A stretch of DNA of 64,000 nucleotides from Methylococcales bacterium (GTDB lineage: Bacteria > Pseudomonadota > Gammaproteobacteria > Methylococcales > Methylomonadaceae): NCBI GenBank assembly GCA_030949405.1, contig JAUZSN010000002.1, forward strand, positions 124,001-188,000, read 5' to 3'. Numbering within the stretch: the stretch's first letter is position 1; each line of letters opens with the position of its first letter. The position numbers were made by a program, and so were the translations under genes. The notes beneath the pieces were generated by a model. It did no database searches. It saw nothing but the letters and a program-made list of their open reading frames with translations, and was not told the origin of the DNA. Of the stretch, positions 29,046 to 38,565 are shown piece after piece.

Positions 29046-29714
29046 ATGAAAAAAAACGCTGTTTTTATTAAAAGTATTGGTTTTATGGTCTTGATAACGT
29101 GTTTTTGTCAGCCGAGTTATGCAAAAATGTATAAATGGGTTGATGAAAATGGCAAACTGTTTTTTTCTGATAAAGTGCCGCCGACTCAAAAACATTTGGA
29201 GCGTGAACAATTAAATAAAAATGCTCAGGTTATTCAACAAGTAGAAAAAAAAGAAGTTAAAAAAATAAAAGTAAAGACTAAAGACGATTTAATTGCGGAG
29301 GCACGTGATGAAGCGTTAAAAGTGAAACAAAAAATAGCCTTAGATAAACAACATAAGCGGGATAAATTTTTACGAAGCACCTTTGATAGTTTTGAGTTTA
29401 TGCAAATAAGCCATAAAGGTCGGTTAAAATCCTTGGATATGAGCATACAAGCCTTAGATGATGGCCTTATTTTACAAAAAGAAGCCCTCATAAAGCAGAA
29501 AGAAAAGCTTGCAAATACTAATCAAGAGAATAAAGAGGCGTTGAAAAAAGAACACGCGGTTGTTTTAGAAATTGAAACTAAAATGCAGCAAGATCAATTA
29601 AAATTAGAATCAATATGTACAGATAGGGGGGAAACAGAAAAACAGCAACTCATTGATGAAAAGCGTTATTTATTGATTATGAAATCGAAATCGGAGAAAC
29701 CCAATAACAAATAA
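29046..29714 (+). CDS. DUF4124-domain exported protein with coiled coil
   Basis: A 222-residue protein with an N-terminal signal peptide (MKKNAVFIKSIGFMVLITCF, cleavage near SYA-KM). It is followed by a DUF4124 motif (KMYKWVDENGKLFFSDKVPP) and a long Lys/Glu-rich helical region likely to form a coiled coil (about 70-215). It is expected in the periplasm. DUF4124 proteins are frequent in methanotrophs and related gammaproteobacteria, without a defined role. A small IS-derived element begins two bases after the stop. Confidence 0.78.
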   Translation: MKKNAVFIKSIGFMVLITCFCQPSYAKMYKWVDENGKLFFSDKVPPTQKHLEREQLNKNAQVIQQVEKKEVKKIKVKTKDDLIAEARDEALKVKQKIALDKQHKRDKFLRSTFDSFEFMQISHKGRLKSLDMSIQALDDGLILQKEALIKQKEKLANTNQENKEALKKEHAVVLEIETKMQQDQLKLESICTDRGETEKQQLIDEKRYLLIMKSKSEKPNNK

Positions 29715-29715
29715 A

Positions 29716-29852
29716 CAATAGTTCGGACAGTTTTTGTAACCCATTGATTTAAAAAAGAATTTACCAACACATCTTGTAAATATAAAACCCTTTAAAATCA
29801 ATTCCTTATAGAATTAAGACCGCTATCTTTTTTAAAACTGTCCGAAGTATTG
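29716..29852. mobile_element. MITE sharing termini with the IS4-like element
   Basis: A 137-base non-coding element. Its left end caatagttcggacagttttt and right end aaaactgtccgaagtattg match the ends of the IS4-like element at 20967 and its outer arm. The interior is AT-rich and unrelated to the transposase gene. It could be moved in trans by an IS4-family transposase. Confidence 0.75.
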
Positions 29853-29899
29853 AAATAAATAGAGTTTGTTAAATGGCCATTTCTCTTACAAGGTTTTAA

Positions 29900-30604
29900 A
29901 TGAAAGTCGATATAGAAAAAAAAGTACAACGGATGATTGAGGCACCTTTTGAAATAGAGGAAATTAAAACTATTCCTGAATTTAATGACTCACGTTTATG
30001 TTTTGAAAATAAAGGATTACGCTTTGAAGCGACCATCATTTATTTAGAAATACGCAATACGATGTTAATACTCAGTCGAAATACGCCTGTTATGTTAGAA
30101 AAAATTAGGATGAGTTATTTTTATGTGATGATCGAAATTGTACGTAGCTTAGGGGGAAAGGTTCGTAGAGCGCATGATGATGGTTTTTATATTTTTTTTC
30201 AAGGTTCAACACAAGATTCATTGAATGGTGCGGTGAAAGCGGCTATGAAAATAAAATATATGCTGACGAATGAATACTCACAAGTTAAAAAGATGCTGGA
30301 TAGTTATGATGCGTTAAATTTTGTCATGGGAATTGATGATGGCAAGGTGTTGTGTGTTCAAACGGACGAAAACGGCTTGGTTTGGAGTGGGGAGGCTTTA
30401 ACCGTTGCGGTTGATATTGCTAAAAAATTATCTATTTCGGGACATATTGGGGTTTCAAAGCGAGTTCATCATAATTTGAAAGATACGATTAAGTATCATA
30501 AAGGGAAAAAAGAACACCAAGAAATATGGCGTTCTGACCAGTTTACTCATCATCAGGAAAAACACACCTATTTTTATACGTCCTTTTTTTGGACGGTTTC
30601 TTAA
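29900..30604 (+). CDS. Class III nucleotidyl cyclase-like protein, probably divergent
   Basis: A 234-residue protein whose fold signs match class III adenylate/guanylate cyclases. IIYLEIRNTM stands in the place of the FADIRGFT strand, followed by LGGKVRRAHDDGFYIFFQG (GGxxxKxxGDxxxxxF pattern) and MGIDDGKVLCVQ, then SGEALTVAVDIAKKLS and GHIGVSKRV. The first metal-binding Asp reads Glu and the second is preserved as DD. The N-terminal 35 residues carry no known domain. It may have low activity or act as a regulatory homologue. No membrane segment is seen. Confidence 0.65.
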   Translation: MKVDIEKKVQRMIEAPFEIEEIKTIPEFNDSRLCFENKGLRFEATIIYLEIRNTMLILSRNTPVMLEKIRMSYFYVMIEIVRSLGGKVRRAHDDGFYIFFQGSTQDSLNGAVKAAMKIKYMLTNEYSQVKKMLDSYDALNFVMGIDDGKVLCVQTDENGLVWSGEALTVAVDIAKKLSISGHIGVSKRVHHNLKDTIKYHKGKKEHQEIWRSDQFTHHQEKHTYFYTSFFWTVS

Positions 30605-30906
30605 TCGCTTGATGCTAGAAAATAAGCTTTATAGTGAGAGATGTTTATTGAAAATGACTAAAAGGGTCTTTTTATGGGTCGCCTTCATTTTTCGGGCTAC
30701 CAACTTAAAATGGGATGCTATGGAGGCGAAACTTAACCGTTCGTCCTAAGCCTAGTCGAAGGGCGGACGGTTAAGCCGTTCATACTTCGACAAGCTCAGT
30801 ACGAGCGGCTTAACGTCAACTTGTCCCGTCTTAAGTTAGTAGCTATTTTTGGGAAGCTAAAGGAAGGATGCCTTTTATTTTATAATTTTTAAAACTTAGA
30901 ATTCAC
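30605..30906. other. Non-coding interval with nested palindromic repeats
   Basis: No ORF is supported. The interval contains family A-like ends (ccttcatttttcg at 30682, agctaaaggaaggatg at 30856) enclosing a family B repeat (30697-30843). That repeat itself has an inner pair of palindromes, including cttcgacaagctcagtacga. Confidence 0.65.
30697..30843. repeat. Dispersed palindromic repeat, family B, copy 2 (expanded centre)
   Basis: The ends ctaccaacttaaaatggga and tcccgtcttaagttagtag pair. The centre holds two GC-richer hairpins (aaccgttcgtc / ggacggtt and aagccgttc / gagcggctt). Confidence 0.7.
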
Positions 30907-32083
30907 TTATTCGGCTTTACCATCGACTCGATCGCTGGTTAATATAGGAGTATAAATGACCAGAAATAATGAAAAGGCGGCTAACCAACACAGCGTTGAA
31001 AAATAAACAAAATCTGAATACCATTCAGGAATAATAAACGGCATTAAAACACGAAATAGAACGGCCAAATTAATTAAAACAAAGGCTAATGCAATCCCAT
31101 TAGAAACACGTAAAGCTCGTCCTGTGTGTCCTAGGGATACTCTAGCCATCATTCCTAGTGTTAATACGCCAATGCCTCCTACGGTAAACGCATGGGTGGC
31201 TATAGAGGGTAATAAAATTTGATACGCGGCCAGTGCGGTTAAAATGAAGCCTAAGATAATCCAACAATAGCCCATATACAAAACCCATAACAAGGGAAGA
31301 TACCAAATTCTATGCACGTACCAAAAATAAAGACGAATGCTATTGATAATGGCTGCTATTGAAGCTGCGACCGCTAATAAGGTTCCCGTTACATTAGTAA
31401 GTAATAAGGCGAAAACGATAAATGCTGAAATAATGGCGAGGATATCAAGTAAAGGTTTTCTAATAATTAAAACGCCTGATAAAGCGCGTTCAGTAAAAAA
31501 TGGAAAAATACGCCCTGAAATAATTAAAATTATCATAATAATCATGGTCAACGCAAGGTTGATTCCAAGGGTTGCTGTTTCTTCTATAAAACCGACTAAT
31601 TGTAAATGTACCAGCGCATTACCTAACATCATAATAGATAATAAGGTGGGAAATAATAACATTTTAGGCTTATCGACTTCGGCAATCGGTTTGATGAGGC
31701 AAATAATTAAAACGGGTAAATAAGCAAAGTCGATTAGAGCAATCCATAAATCAGGGAGTAATTCCGAATAAAAAGGCACAATACGCCCATAAATCCATAA
31801 TAAACACAGTAATGCTAGTTTATCCCCTTGAAGGGTCGGCTTTCCTGTCCAATTTTTTACAGCCGTCAATAAAAAACCACTAATAACAGCGGTTGCATAA
31901 CCAAATAACATTTCATGGCTATGCCAGTAAAGACTCGGATAATAATTATCAAGCTCAAGGGTACCGTTAAAAATAGATGACCATAATGAAATTAATGCAA
32001 GTGCGGATAAACCCGCTAATGCAAAAAAAAGCTCTAAATCCTAAGTTAAACAAGGGGTAATTAAAAATGGGGGGTGTTTTCAT
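30907..32083 (-). pseudogene. nnrS: NnrS-family haem/copper membrane protein, one frameshift
   Basis: The open part (31911-30907, 334 residues) has at least ten hydrophobic helices and starts MLFGYATAVISGFLLTAVKNWTG, which is internal in NnrS. The conserved upstream LYWHSHEMLFGY and a first helix are encoded up to 32083 (MKTPPIFNYPLFNLGFRAFF), but an A8/T8 run at 32023-32030 has one base too many. Removing one base restores a continuous 392-residue protein. NnrS is linked to nitric-oxide stress and denitrification. The lesion is of the same type as others in this window, so the gene may in truth be intact. Confidence 0.82.
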
Positions 32084-32131
32084 GGGGGAGTTCCAACTAA
32101 ATTAAGTTTTTCAACGGGGCGGGGGGGGTAG

Positions 32132-32638
32132 TTAATGTTTGGTTAATTTATCTAAATACCCCATTAAAAAAGCGGATAAAACCATTGTTAAGTGGATAAC
32201 AACATACCATAGTAATTTGTCGTTACTGGTATTTTCTACGTTCATGAATATTTTGAGTAAATGAATGGATGAAATAGCGACTACGGAGGCGGCCACTTTC
32301 ATTTTTAATGAGCCGTAATCATGGGTTCCTAGCCAATCTAATTTTTCTGTTGTTTTCCCAATATTCATTTCAGAAACAAAATTTTCATAACCACTAAACA
32401 TCACAATAACCACCATGCCGCCGACTAAAGCAAGATCAATGAGTGATAGTATTTTAAGAACTAAGTCGGTTTCTTCCATTTGAAAAATATGAGGTAAAAA
32501 ATGGTAGATTTCTTGGAAAAATTTTAGAGATAAGGCGAATAACGTTAAACTTAATCCCATATAAATAGGGGCTAATATCCAACGACTCATATACATAATC
32601 TGTTCTGAGGTATGCTCAATTTTAGTTCTTAGATCCAT
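32132..32638 (-). CDS. UPF0114/YqhA-family membrane protein
   Basis: A 168-residue inner-membrane protein of the YqhA family. It begins [20 protein letters not shown] and has [19 protein letters not shown] and [20 protein letters not shown], all family-typical, with four predicted membrane helices. No biochemical role is established. It lies between nnrS and an unrelated frameshifted gene on the same strand. Confidence 0.9.
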   Translation of the reverse strand: MDLRTKIEHTSEQIMYMSRWILAPIYMGLSLTLFALSLKFFQEIYHFLPHIFQMEETDLVLKILSLIDLALVGGMVVIVMFSGYENFVSEMNIGKTTEKLDWLGTHDYGSLKMKVAASVVAISSIHLLKIFMNVENTSNDKLLWYVVIHLTMVLSAFLMGYLDKLTKH

Positions 32639-32691
32639 TTTTTATAGCTTAAGGCGGCGAGGTTAAAAACACGTTAGCTGAAAAGAAACTA

Positions 32692-33287
32692 TTAAGCCAA
32701 GATTGCCATTCCAGAGGCAATTTTTAGCATGATTATTTTTTGTTTTGTAAGATGAGCTTCTTTTTCAGAGAGCATTGAAAAAGATAATAGCGTATTACCT
32801 TGGTGTTGAAAAAGTGTTTTTTCCCAAAAGTAAATGGGGCGAGGTTGACTGGATTGATAGCTGTTCCAAGGGGATGGTAATTTTTTTATTAGGGTTGAAA
32901 TTTCTAAAAAATAGAGACCGTCATTTTCGGATAGATCAATAAAGCTAATAAATTCCCATTGTAATAAAATGACGTTATGATCCCGCCATTTAGTTTGATA
33001 ATAAATGCCCTTATCATCCGCTGACATTACAAAATAATCCCAACACCGTTTTAAGCTATAGCCTATCGCTAAAATAAACGCTGTAAAAAGTAAACAAAAG
33101 ATAACGATTTGCTTGGCAAGATTGCTATCTTTAGATAAAAAAATAGGCTGTAAACGCTTAGACTAAAAAACACGCTAAAAAAAATAATCATCCCCGTGAA
33201 CTTAACCCTGTTTTCTATGACAAAAACAGGCATTTTTTCAACAACGATAAATTTTTTTCTAGGGTGATTAAACTCATTATTTGGCAT
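32692..33287 (-). pseudogene. Hypothetical two-helix membrane protein, frameshifted
   Basis: Two stretches (33287-33069 and 33027-32692) join if one base is added to the A7 run at 33137-33143. The joined product is about 198 residues: a cytoplasmic N-terminus, helix one (about 30-50), helix two (QIVIFCLLFTAFILAIGY) and a beta-rich domain (VILLQWEFISFIDLSENDG) that could be PH-like. The family is not recognised. The start codon lies in the terminus of a family A repeat. Confidence 0.6.
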
Positions 33288-33430
33288 CCTTCATTTAGCT
33301 TAAAAGTAGTTTACACTTTATTTTTAAAAAAGAGTGGGGAGTAAAAATAGCTTTAACTATTTTCGTGACCTAACCAACAGCTAAAGTGATTGGACTCCGA
33401 TTTAAACTGTAAACCGAAAAATGAAGGATG
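33285..33430. repeat. Dispersed palindromic repeat, family A, copy 3 (inverted)
   Basis: A reverse-orientation copy starting catccttcatttagct and ending aaatgaaggatg. It overlaps the start codon of the frameshifted membrane gene and lies 14 bases from the mazG stop, so it fills the whole space between the two genes. Confidence 0.85.
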
Positions 33431-33443
33431 CTCATTATTTCGT

Positions 33444-34244
33444 TTATTTTTTTAACACGATTTTTGCTTGATCCCAATACGCATCTAATTCACTGAGCTT
33501 ACACTCCCGTAATGTTCGCCCTGACTGTTTGACTTGCTGCTCTATATAATGAAAACGACGTGTAAATTTTTGGTTACTTTCTTTTAATGCGATTTCTGGA
33601 TTCACCTTTAGATGGCGGGCAAGGTTTACCGTCACTAATAATAAATCCCCCACCTCTTCTTGAATATGTGCCTGATTACCACTTTTCCAAGCCTCCTTGA
33701 TTTCATTTAATTCTTCTAAAACTTTATCAAAAACAGGTTCGGTTTGTTGCCAATCAAAACCATGATGAGCGGCACGATCTTGTATTTTTTCACATTTAAT
33801 GAGGGCTGGAATAGTATTAGCAATGCCCTCTAAAACGCTGGTGGACGGTGTCTCGGTTTTTTTAGCGGCGCGTTCACGTTCTTTTGCCATTTCCCACGCC
33901 TGTTTCCGTTCATCATCATTTTTAAATACAGCCCCTGCAAAAATATGAGGATGACGATTAATTAATTTTTCACAAATAGTTTCGGCTACTTGCTCAAAAT
34001 TAAAAAGACCTTCTTCTGTTGCCATTTGCGAATAAAAGACAACTTGAAGTAGTAAGTCACCTAATTCAGACCGTAAGTCGCCCATGTCATTACGTTCGGC
34101 GGCATCAGCGACTTCATAAGCCTCCTCAATGGTATGGGGAATTAAGCTTATAAAATCTTGCTTTAAATCCCAAGCACAACCCATTTCAGAATCACGTAAT
34201 TGTGACATGATTCTGAGCAGCTTTTCCGTGTTTTTTAAGCTCAA
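33444..34244 (-). CDS. mazG: Nucleoside triphosphate pyrophosphohydrolase MazG
   Basis: A 266-residue protein with two tandem MazG domains. The first has CAWDLKQDFISLIPHTIEEAYEV and the second EELNEIKEAWKSGN with HIQEEVGDLLLVTVNLARHL, each with the EEx2-Ex-type metal ligands. It hydrolyses NTPs and dNTPs to monophosphates and influences (p)ppGpp-linked stress survival. The usual CPWD motif reads CAWD. The start overlaps the stop of the PfkB kinase gene upstream (ATGA). Confidence 0.94.
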   Translation of the reverse strand: MSLKNTEKLLRIMSQLRDSEMGCAWDLKQDFISLIPHTIEEAYEVADAAERNDMGDLRSELGDLLLQVVFYSQMATEEGLFNFEQVAETICEKLINRHPHIFAGAVFKNDDERKQAWEMAKERERAAKKTETPSTSVLEGIANTIPALIKCEKIQDRAAHHGFDWQQTEPVFDKVLEELNEIKEAWKSGNQAHIQEEVGDLLLVTVNLARHLKVNPEIALKESNQKFTRRFHYIEQQVKQSGRTLRECKLSELDAYWDQAKIVLKK

Positions 34245-35173
34245 AATTGAGAGCCAAAGTTTTCTTGATAACGCTCTCTAAATGCTTTTAGGGTGAATTT
34301 ATGGTTTTGGGTTCCATGATGTTCTATTTTAATCGCCCCCATTAATGACGCAATACGTCCTGTTTCTTCCCAACCATACCCATTTATAAGGCCAAACATG
34401 AGTCCTGCACGATAAGCATCGCCACAGCCTGTGGGATCATTTAAGGCTTTAGGGTGAGCGGCTGGGATTTCTAGCATTTGACCTTGGGTATAAATTTGAG
34501 AACCTTGACCACCGCGTGTCACGATTAAGGTTTCAACCTGTTCAGCTAAGGCTTTTAATGAGAGTCCTGTTTGCTTTTGCATTAATTCGGATTCATAATC
34601 ATTAAAAATAGCCCATTTTGCTTGCTGCATAAAATTTAACAGCTCATCGCCACTAAACATGGGCATTCCTTGACCTGGATCAAAAATAAAATCAATGTTA
34701 GCTTCTGCAAGTTCGGTGGCATGTTGCAGCATTCCAGCGCGACCATCAGGTGAGACAATCCCTAAGCTGATCCCTGCCTCCGTCGGGACTGAATTTAAAT
34801 GCGATGAATTCATGGCCCCTGGATGAAAAGCGGTAATTTGATTATCATCTTCATCGGTGGTGATGTAGGCTTGTCCCGTATAGTTATCATCGACGACGCG
34901 AATATATTTTCGGGATAAATCGCATAAACACAACCATTGTGAATACGGTTCAAAATCATGACCAACGGTAGCCATAATTAAAGGATCTTCACCTAATAGT
35001 TTTAAATTGTAAGCAATATTCCCAGCACAACCGCCATATTCTCGACGCATTGCGGGGACTAAAAAAGAGACATTTAGCATGTGTACTTTATCAGGCAAAA
35101 TATGATTTTTAAACTTATCATGAAATACCATAATGGTGTCATAAGCCATTGATCCACAAATTAACGCACTCAT
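34241..35173 (-). CDS. PfkB-family carbohydrate/nucleoside kinase
   Basis: A 310-residue ribokinase-fold kinase. N-terminal substrate segment: YGGCAGNIAYNLKLLG (about residue 45). C-terminal signature: DPTGCGDAYRAGLMFG (about 255) with the catalytic Asp and anion hole. This clade is often annotated adenosine kinase or fructokinase in gammaproteobacteria; the substrate cannot be settled by reading. It is co-transcribed with mazG and probably with dgkA just upstream (11 bases). Confidence 0.88.
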   Translation of the reverse strand: MSALICGSMAYDTIMVFHDKFKNHILPDKVHMLNVSFLVPAMRREYGGCAGNIAYNLKLLGEDPLIMATVGHDFEPYSQWLCLCDLSRKYIRVVDDNYTGQAYITTDEDDNQITAFHPGAMNSSHLNSVPTEAGISLGIVSPDGRAGMLQHATELAEANIDFIFDPGQGMPMFSGDELLNFMQQAKWAIFNDYESELMQKQTGLSLKALAEQVETLIVTRGGQGSQIYTQGQMLEIPAAHPKALNDPTGCGDAYRAGLMFGLINGYGWEETGRIASLMGAIKIEHHGTQNHKFTLKAFRERYQENFGSQF

Positions 35174-35184
35174 TGTTTTCCTTT

Positions 35185-35544
35185 TTAAATTAAGATAAAT
35201 ATCCAGGTGATTATTGCCCAGATTGTTGATACCATCACCGCAGCGGATCCCATGTCTTTAGCTCGACCTGATAACTCATGCGGGTCTAAACTTATTCTAT
35301 CAACGACGGCCTCAATAGCTGAATTGAGAAGTTCAATCACTAAAATAAGGACGATACTGCCAATGAGTAAAAGTCGTTCGATAACAGTTTCACCGAGCCA
35401 TAAAGCGCACGGAATGGATACGGTTAATAAGACGACTTCTTGCCTAAAGGCTTCTTCATGTTGCCACGTGGCTTTTAATCCTGCAATCGAAAAATAACAG
35501 GCATTAATCAGTCTTTTTAATCCTTCTGTGTTTTGATTGGCCAT
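35185..35544 (-). CDS. dgkA: Diacylglycerol kinase
   Basis: A 119-residue small integral membrane kinase with three hydrophobic helices and the catalytic segment VIELLNSAIEAVVDRI (Glu and Asn ligands). It recycles diacylglycerol to phosphatidate at the inner membrane. Length is typical. It starts three bases after the gcvH stop. Confidence 0.95.
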   Translation of the reverse strand: MANQNTEGLKRLINACYFSIAGLKATWQHEEAFRQEVVLLTVSIPCALWLGETVIERLLLIGSIVLILVIELLNSAIEAVVDRISLDPHELSGRAKDMGSAAVMVSTIWAIITWIFILI

Positions 35545-35547
35545 GCG

Positions 35548-35934
35548 CTAACTATCGTTGGTTAATGTTTGATAATCATTGGCACTCATCAATGTTTTTA
35601 ACGCCTCAAGGTCATCAATTTTAAGACAAAATATCCAGCTTTCATAAGGTTCGTCGTTAACCAATTCAGGGCTGTCCGTTAGGTCGGTATTAACGGCGGT
35701 AATAATACCTGAAACGGGGGCAAATAAATCAGAGGCCGCTTTTACGGATTCGACAACAGCACAAGAATGACTGGTATCAACCTTGTCACCGATACTCGGA
35801 AGTTCAACATACACTAAATCGCCTAATTGAGATTGTGCAAAATCACTAATCCCCACACGGGCAATGTTATCCGATTCAAGTTTGATCCACTCATGAGTCT
35901 TTGCATAGTGTAAATCGTTTGGAATATCACTCAT
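35548..35934 (-). CDS. gcvH: Glycine cleavage system H protein
   Basis: A 128-residue lipoyl carrier of the glycine cleavage complex. The lipoylation site is the Lys in VVESVKAASDLFAPVSG (about residue 65), preceded by GDLVYVELPSIGDKV. No gcvT or gcvP is adjacent; instead it leads a dgkA, PfkB kinase, mazG run. In organisms with split gcv genes this is not unusual. Confidence 0.95.
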   Translation of the reverse strand: MSDIPNDLHYAKTHEWIKLESDNIARVGISDFAQSQLGDLVYVELPSIGDKVDTSHSCAVVESVKAASDLFAPVSGIITAVNTDLTDSPELVNDEPYESWIFCLKIDDLEALKTLMSANDYQTLTNDS

Positions 35935-36586
35935 ATTTTTAGTTACCCAAGGGAAAATTATTTAATATAGAAAATCATATTACACTATATTAATGTTGCT
36001 TTGAACCAAATAAACAATACCTTGATTTTCCCAAGCGTTTTGCTTCATACATTGCTTCATCGGCATGTTGTAAAAGGCTGTGTGCATCACTATCATCTTT
36101 GGGATAAAAAGTGACCCCAATACTGGTAGAAACATGAACTGTATTCGCCTGAATAATGATTGGAGCGGCTATTTTTGATAATAATCGGTCTAATAATTGT
36201 TTGATTTCATGGGTTTGTTTTAAATCGCCTAATAAAATAACGAATTCATCGCCGCCTAAACGTGCGACGGTATCATCGGTACGAACGGTTTTTAAAAAGC
36301 GTTGGGCGATTACCTTTAACAGAATGTCACCTGCGGCGTGACCTAATTGGTCGTTAATTAATTTAAAGCCATCTAAATCAAGATAACAGATGGCTAAAAA
36401 AGTTCCTGTCCGTTCGGCATGTGCTATCGCTAATTTTATACGGTCAGAAAATAAGAGACGATTTGCCAGCCCTGTTAAGGGATCATAATGAGCGATACGT
36501 TCCAGATTATGCTGTTTTTTAATAAATTAGTGACATTAGAAAAAACGGCAACATAATGAGTCAATTGGTTTAAATCATTTTTAATT

Positions 36587-37707
36587 AGACTTGTTCTTTA
36601 AGAAGAAGTTAATATATCATGTTAAAATTCCATAGGATAGCCGCTAAAAAAAGAAAATAAATCTTTTACACCTTCTTTTTTATTTCTAAACTTGTCAACT
36701 AGGCATCTATATCTTTTCATTCCACCGATTACATGCTCAACAATGACTCTTTCACGACTCATCTCTTTGTTTTCTTTTTTTTTGATTTTCTGTTAATGTT
36801 GGGTTTGGATTATGCTTAGATTTATTTGGTTTTTTATGAGGAATATTTACCGAATTAGTTTTATATTCATTATTAAACCCCAAATAACCTAAATCAATAA
36901 ATATATTAAAATTACTAAACCAATTTAATTCTGGATTAAATTCTTTTTTAAACATTCCATAATCATGATTTTTACCTGGAAAACTAACCCCAATATATAA
37001 AATTAAATGACCTAAAGAAGCTATAGTGGTATTTTTAATTGTATGCTGTTTTTTTTACCACTGTAAAATTCATTTTGTTCTTCATAGTCACTAGGGCGTT
37101 GTACAGCACGCTCTGTAGCATCTATTATCAATGTTTGAACTCCGCCAAAAGCCTGCTGCATTTCTTCAGGGGTTGAAAAACTTGTTGCAGGTAAAACATT
37201 AAATATATCTAACGTCTTTATTAAAATTGGAAATAATTTGTATACATGAGTATGGGCGCATGATTTATTCATATTAAAAGAAAACCCTAAGTGATCGAAA
37301 GTAGAATAGCACTTCATATAATTTAATATAAATAATAATTTGTCTGCGGGTTTTTTTAATGTGCTATCTAAACCACTACCGTATTTTCTTTCTTTATTTT
37401 CATGTTTTTCTTTTTGATCTTCAATAAGGGTCTTTTCAAATAGAGATAATAGTAAAATAAAATGTTCTGTTTTTAATCCTGTTAAAGCTCTTAACTGTCT
37501 ATCATCATAAATTCTTGGTAAAATTTCTTTTATTTTCATGTTATACTTTGATTTTTATTTTTTATAGAAATTTATTATAAAGCTTATTTATTATTTTTAA
37601 TAATTTAATTTAAAGTTTATTTATTAGGCTGTATCAACTGATTGTGAATGTTATCAAGTATATATAAGCAATTGATTTTAATATATTTTATTTAGAAGAA
37701 CAAGTCT
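36587..37707 (-). mobile_element. IS5-like insertion sequence, copy 2
   Basis: A 1,121-base copy of the element at 19644, with the same inverted ends and the target duplication att on both sides. It is inserted at the end of the PAS domain of a diguanylate cyclase gene. Compared with copy 1 it has extra single bases in several A/T runs and one extra T (acctgg versus accgg). Confidence 0.9.
36609..37539 (-). pseudogene. IS5-like transposase, frameshifted (copy 2)
   Basis: This copy has the same protein as copy 1, with different breaks. The N-terminal part is open to SGKK, where the run is A8 (A7 in copy 1), so it ends NSIQLKIPL. The middle is then continuous through GVSFPGKNHDYGMFKKEFNP and FIDLGYLGFNNE. 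The frame is lost again at an A9 run after TENQKK (A8 and in frame in copy 1). One substitution, TLKKPAD for TLKTPAD, also differs. Confidence 0.82.
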
Positions 37708-38565
37708 ATTGAAGACAGGGTAAGCCATTCAGACTGTAATTCCCCCTTTTATCACGGCAAGAAACAATGCCATTCCAATACCCTTGAGCATGAACAAGCT
37801 CCCAGATAATGGTGGTTAATTTATCATCTTTAAGACCAAATTCAATAGATTCTAAGGTTTTTCCTAATATTTCAAGCTCAGTACGTCCTGAAAGTTGATA
37901 GAACGTCGGGTTAGCATCAATAATTTTAAAGTCGTTATCTGTAATGCAAATCGCATCCAGCGTTTTATTAAAAACATTCGCCACTAATCGTAGCTTTTCT
38001 TCCGCTTTTTCACGTTCCACAACCTCACGCATTAATTGTAAGGTTCGGGTTGATAAATTATCGTACATACAGAGAATAGTTTCGATTAAAATTCTCATTG
38101 CGCCATTCATTTCTTTATCAGCACTTATTTTGGCCGCCATTAATGAGTCGCCATTTTGTAGTGCTAACACGACCTTAGACATTCGCTGATCACTTTTTAA
38201 AATATGAAAAGCCAGCCAGTGGATTAAAAATGAAAGAATTTCTTCACGTGTTTTTTCAGAAGGGTTATCTTTTTTTAGCGTGTTAATGGTTGTTATAAAT
38301 TCTTGATGAACGTGTTGATGCTTGATTAGCCAGTCATCGTTTTTAAAATAGTGTTGCCAAATTTTCTCCTCAGTCTCAAAATGATAAAGAGCATATTCTG
38401 AAAGCTCTGTAAAAATGGTATTTAAGGTGGGTTTTTCTGATTGATAAGCAATATGGCTCGCTAATAAGTTTAATAATTCAACTAATCGCTTATGTTAAGA
38501 ATCAATAATTTTTATACCGGTTTCAAAATTCTCATTCCAAGGAAAAACATCTATAATATCAAGCA

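Larger units (their letters stand above)
35990..38565 (-). pseudogene. Haemerythrin-PAS-GGDEF diguanylate cyclase, split by an IS
   Basis: A remnant of a cyclic-di-GMP-producing sensor. N-terminal bacteriohaemerythrin domain from 38565: FPWNENFETGIKIIDS, then TAA where relatives have Gln, then HKRLVELLN, and later HFETEEKIW and HQHVHQEF iron ligands. Next is a PAS domain (FNKTLDAICITDNDFKIIDA, 37706-38000), broken by a short C5 run (37742-37746) and by the IS5-like insertion (36587-37707). The GGDEF domain follows (36580-35990) with HYDPLTGLANRLLF, the inhibitory-site RTDD and LGGDEFVILLGD, plus one more missing base at 36515-36520. With the IS and these lesions the gene cannot work as written; it would have sensed O2 or redox state. 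Confidence 0.85.
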
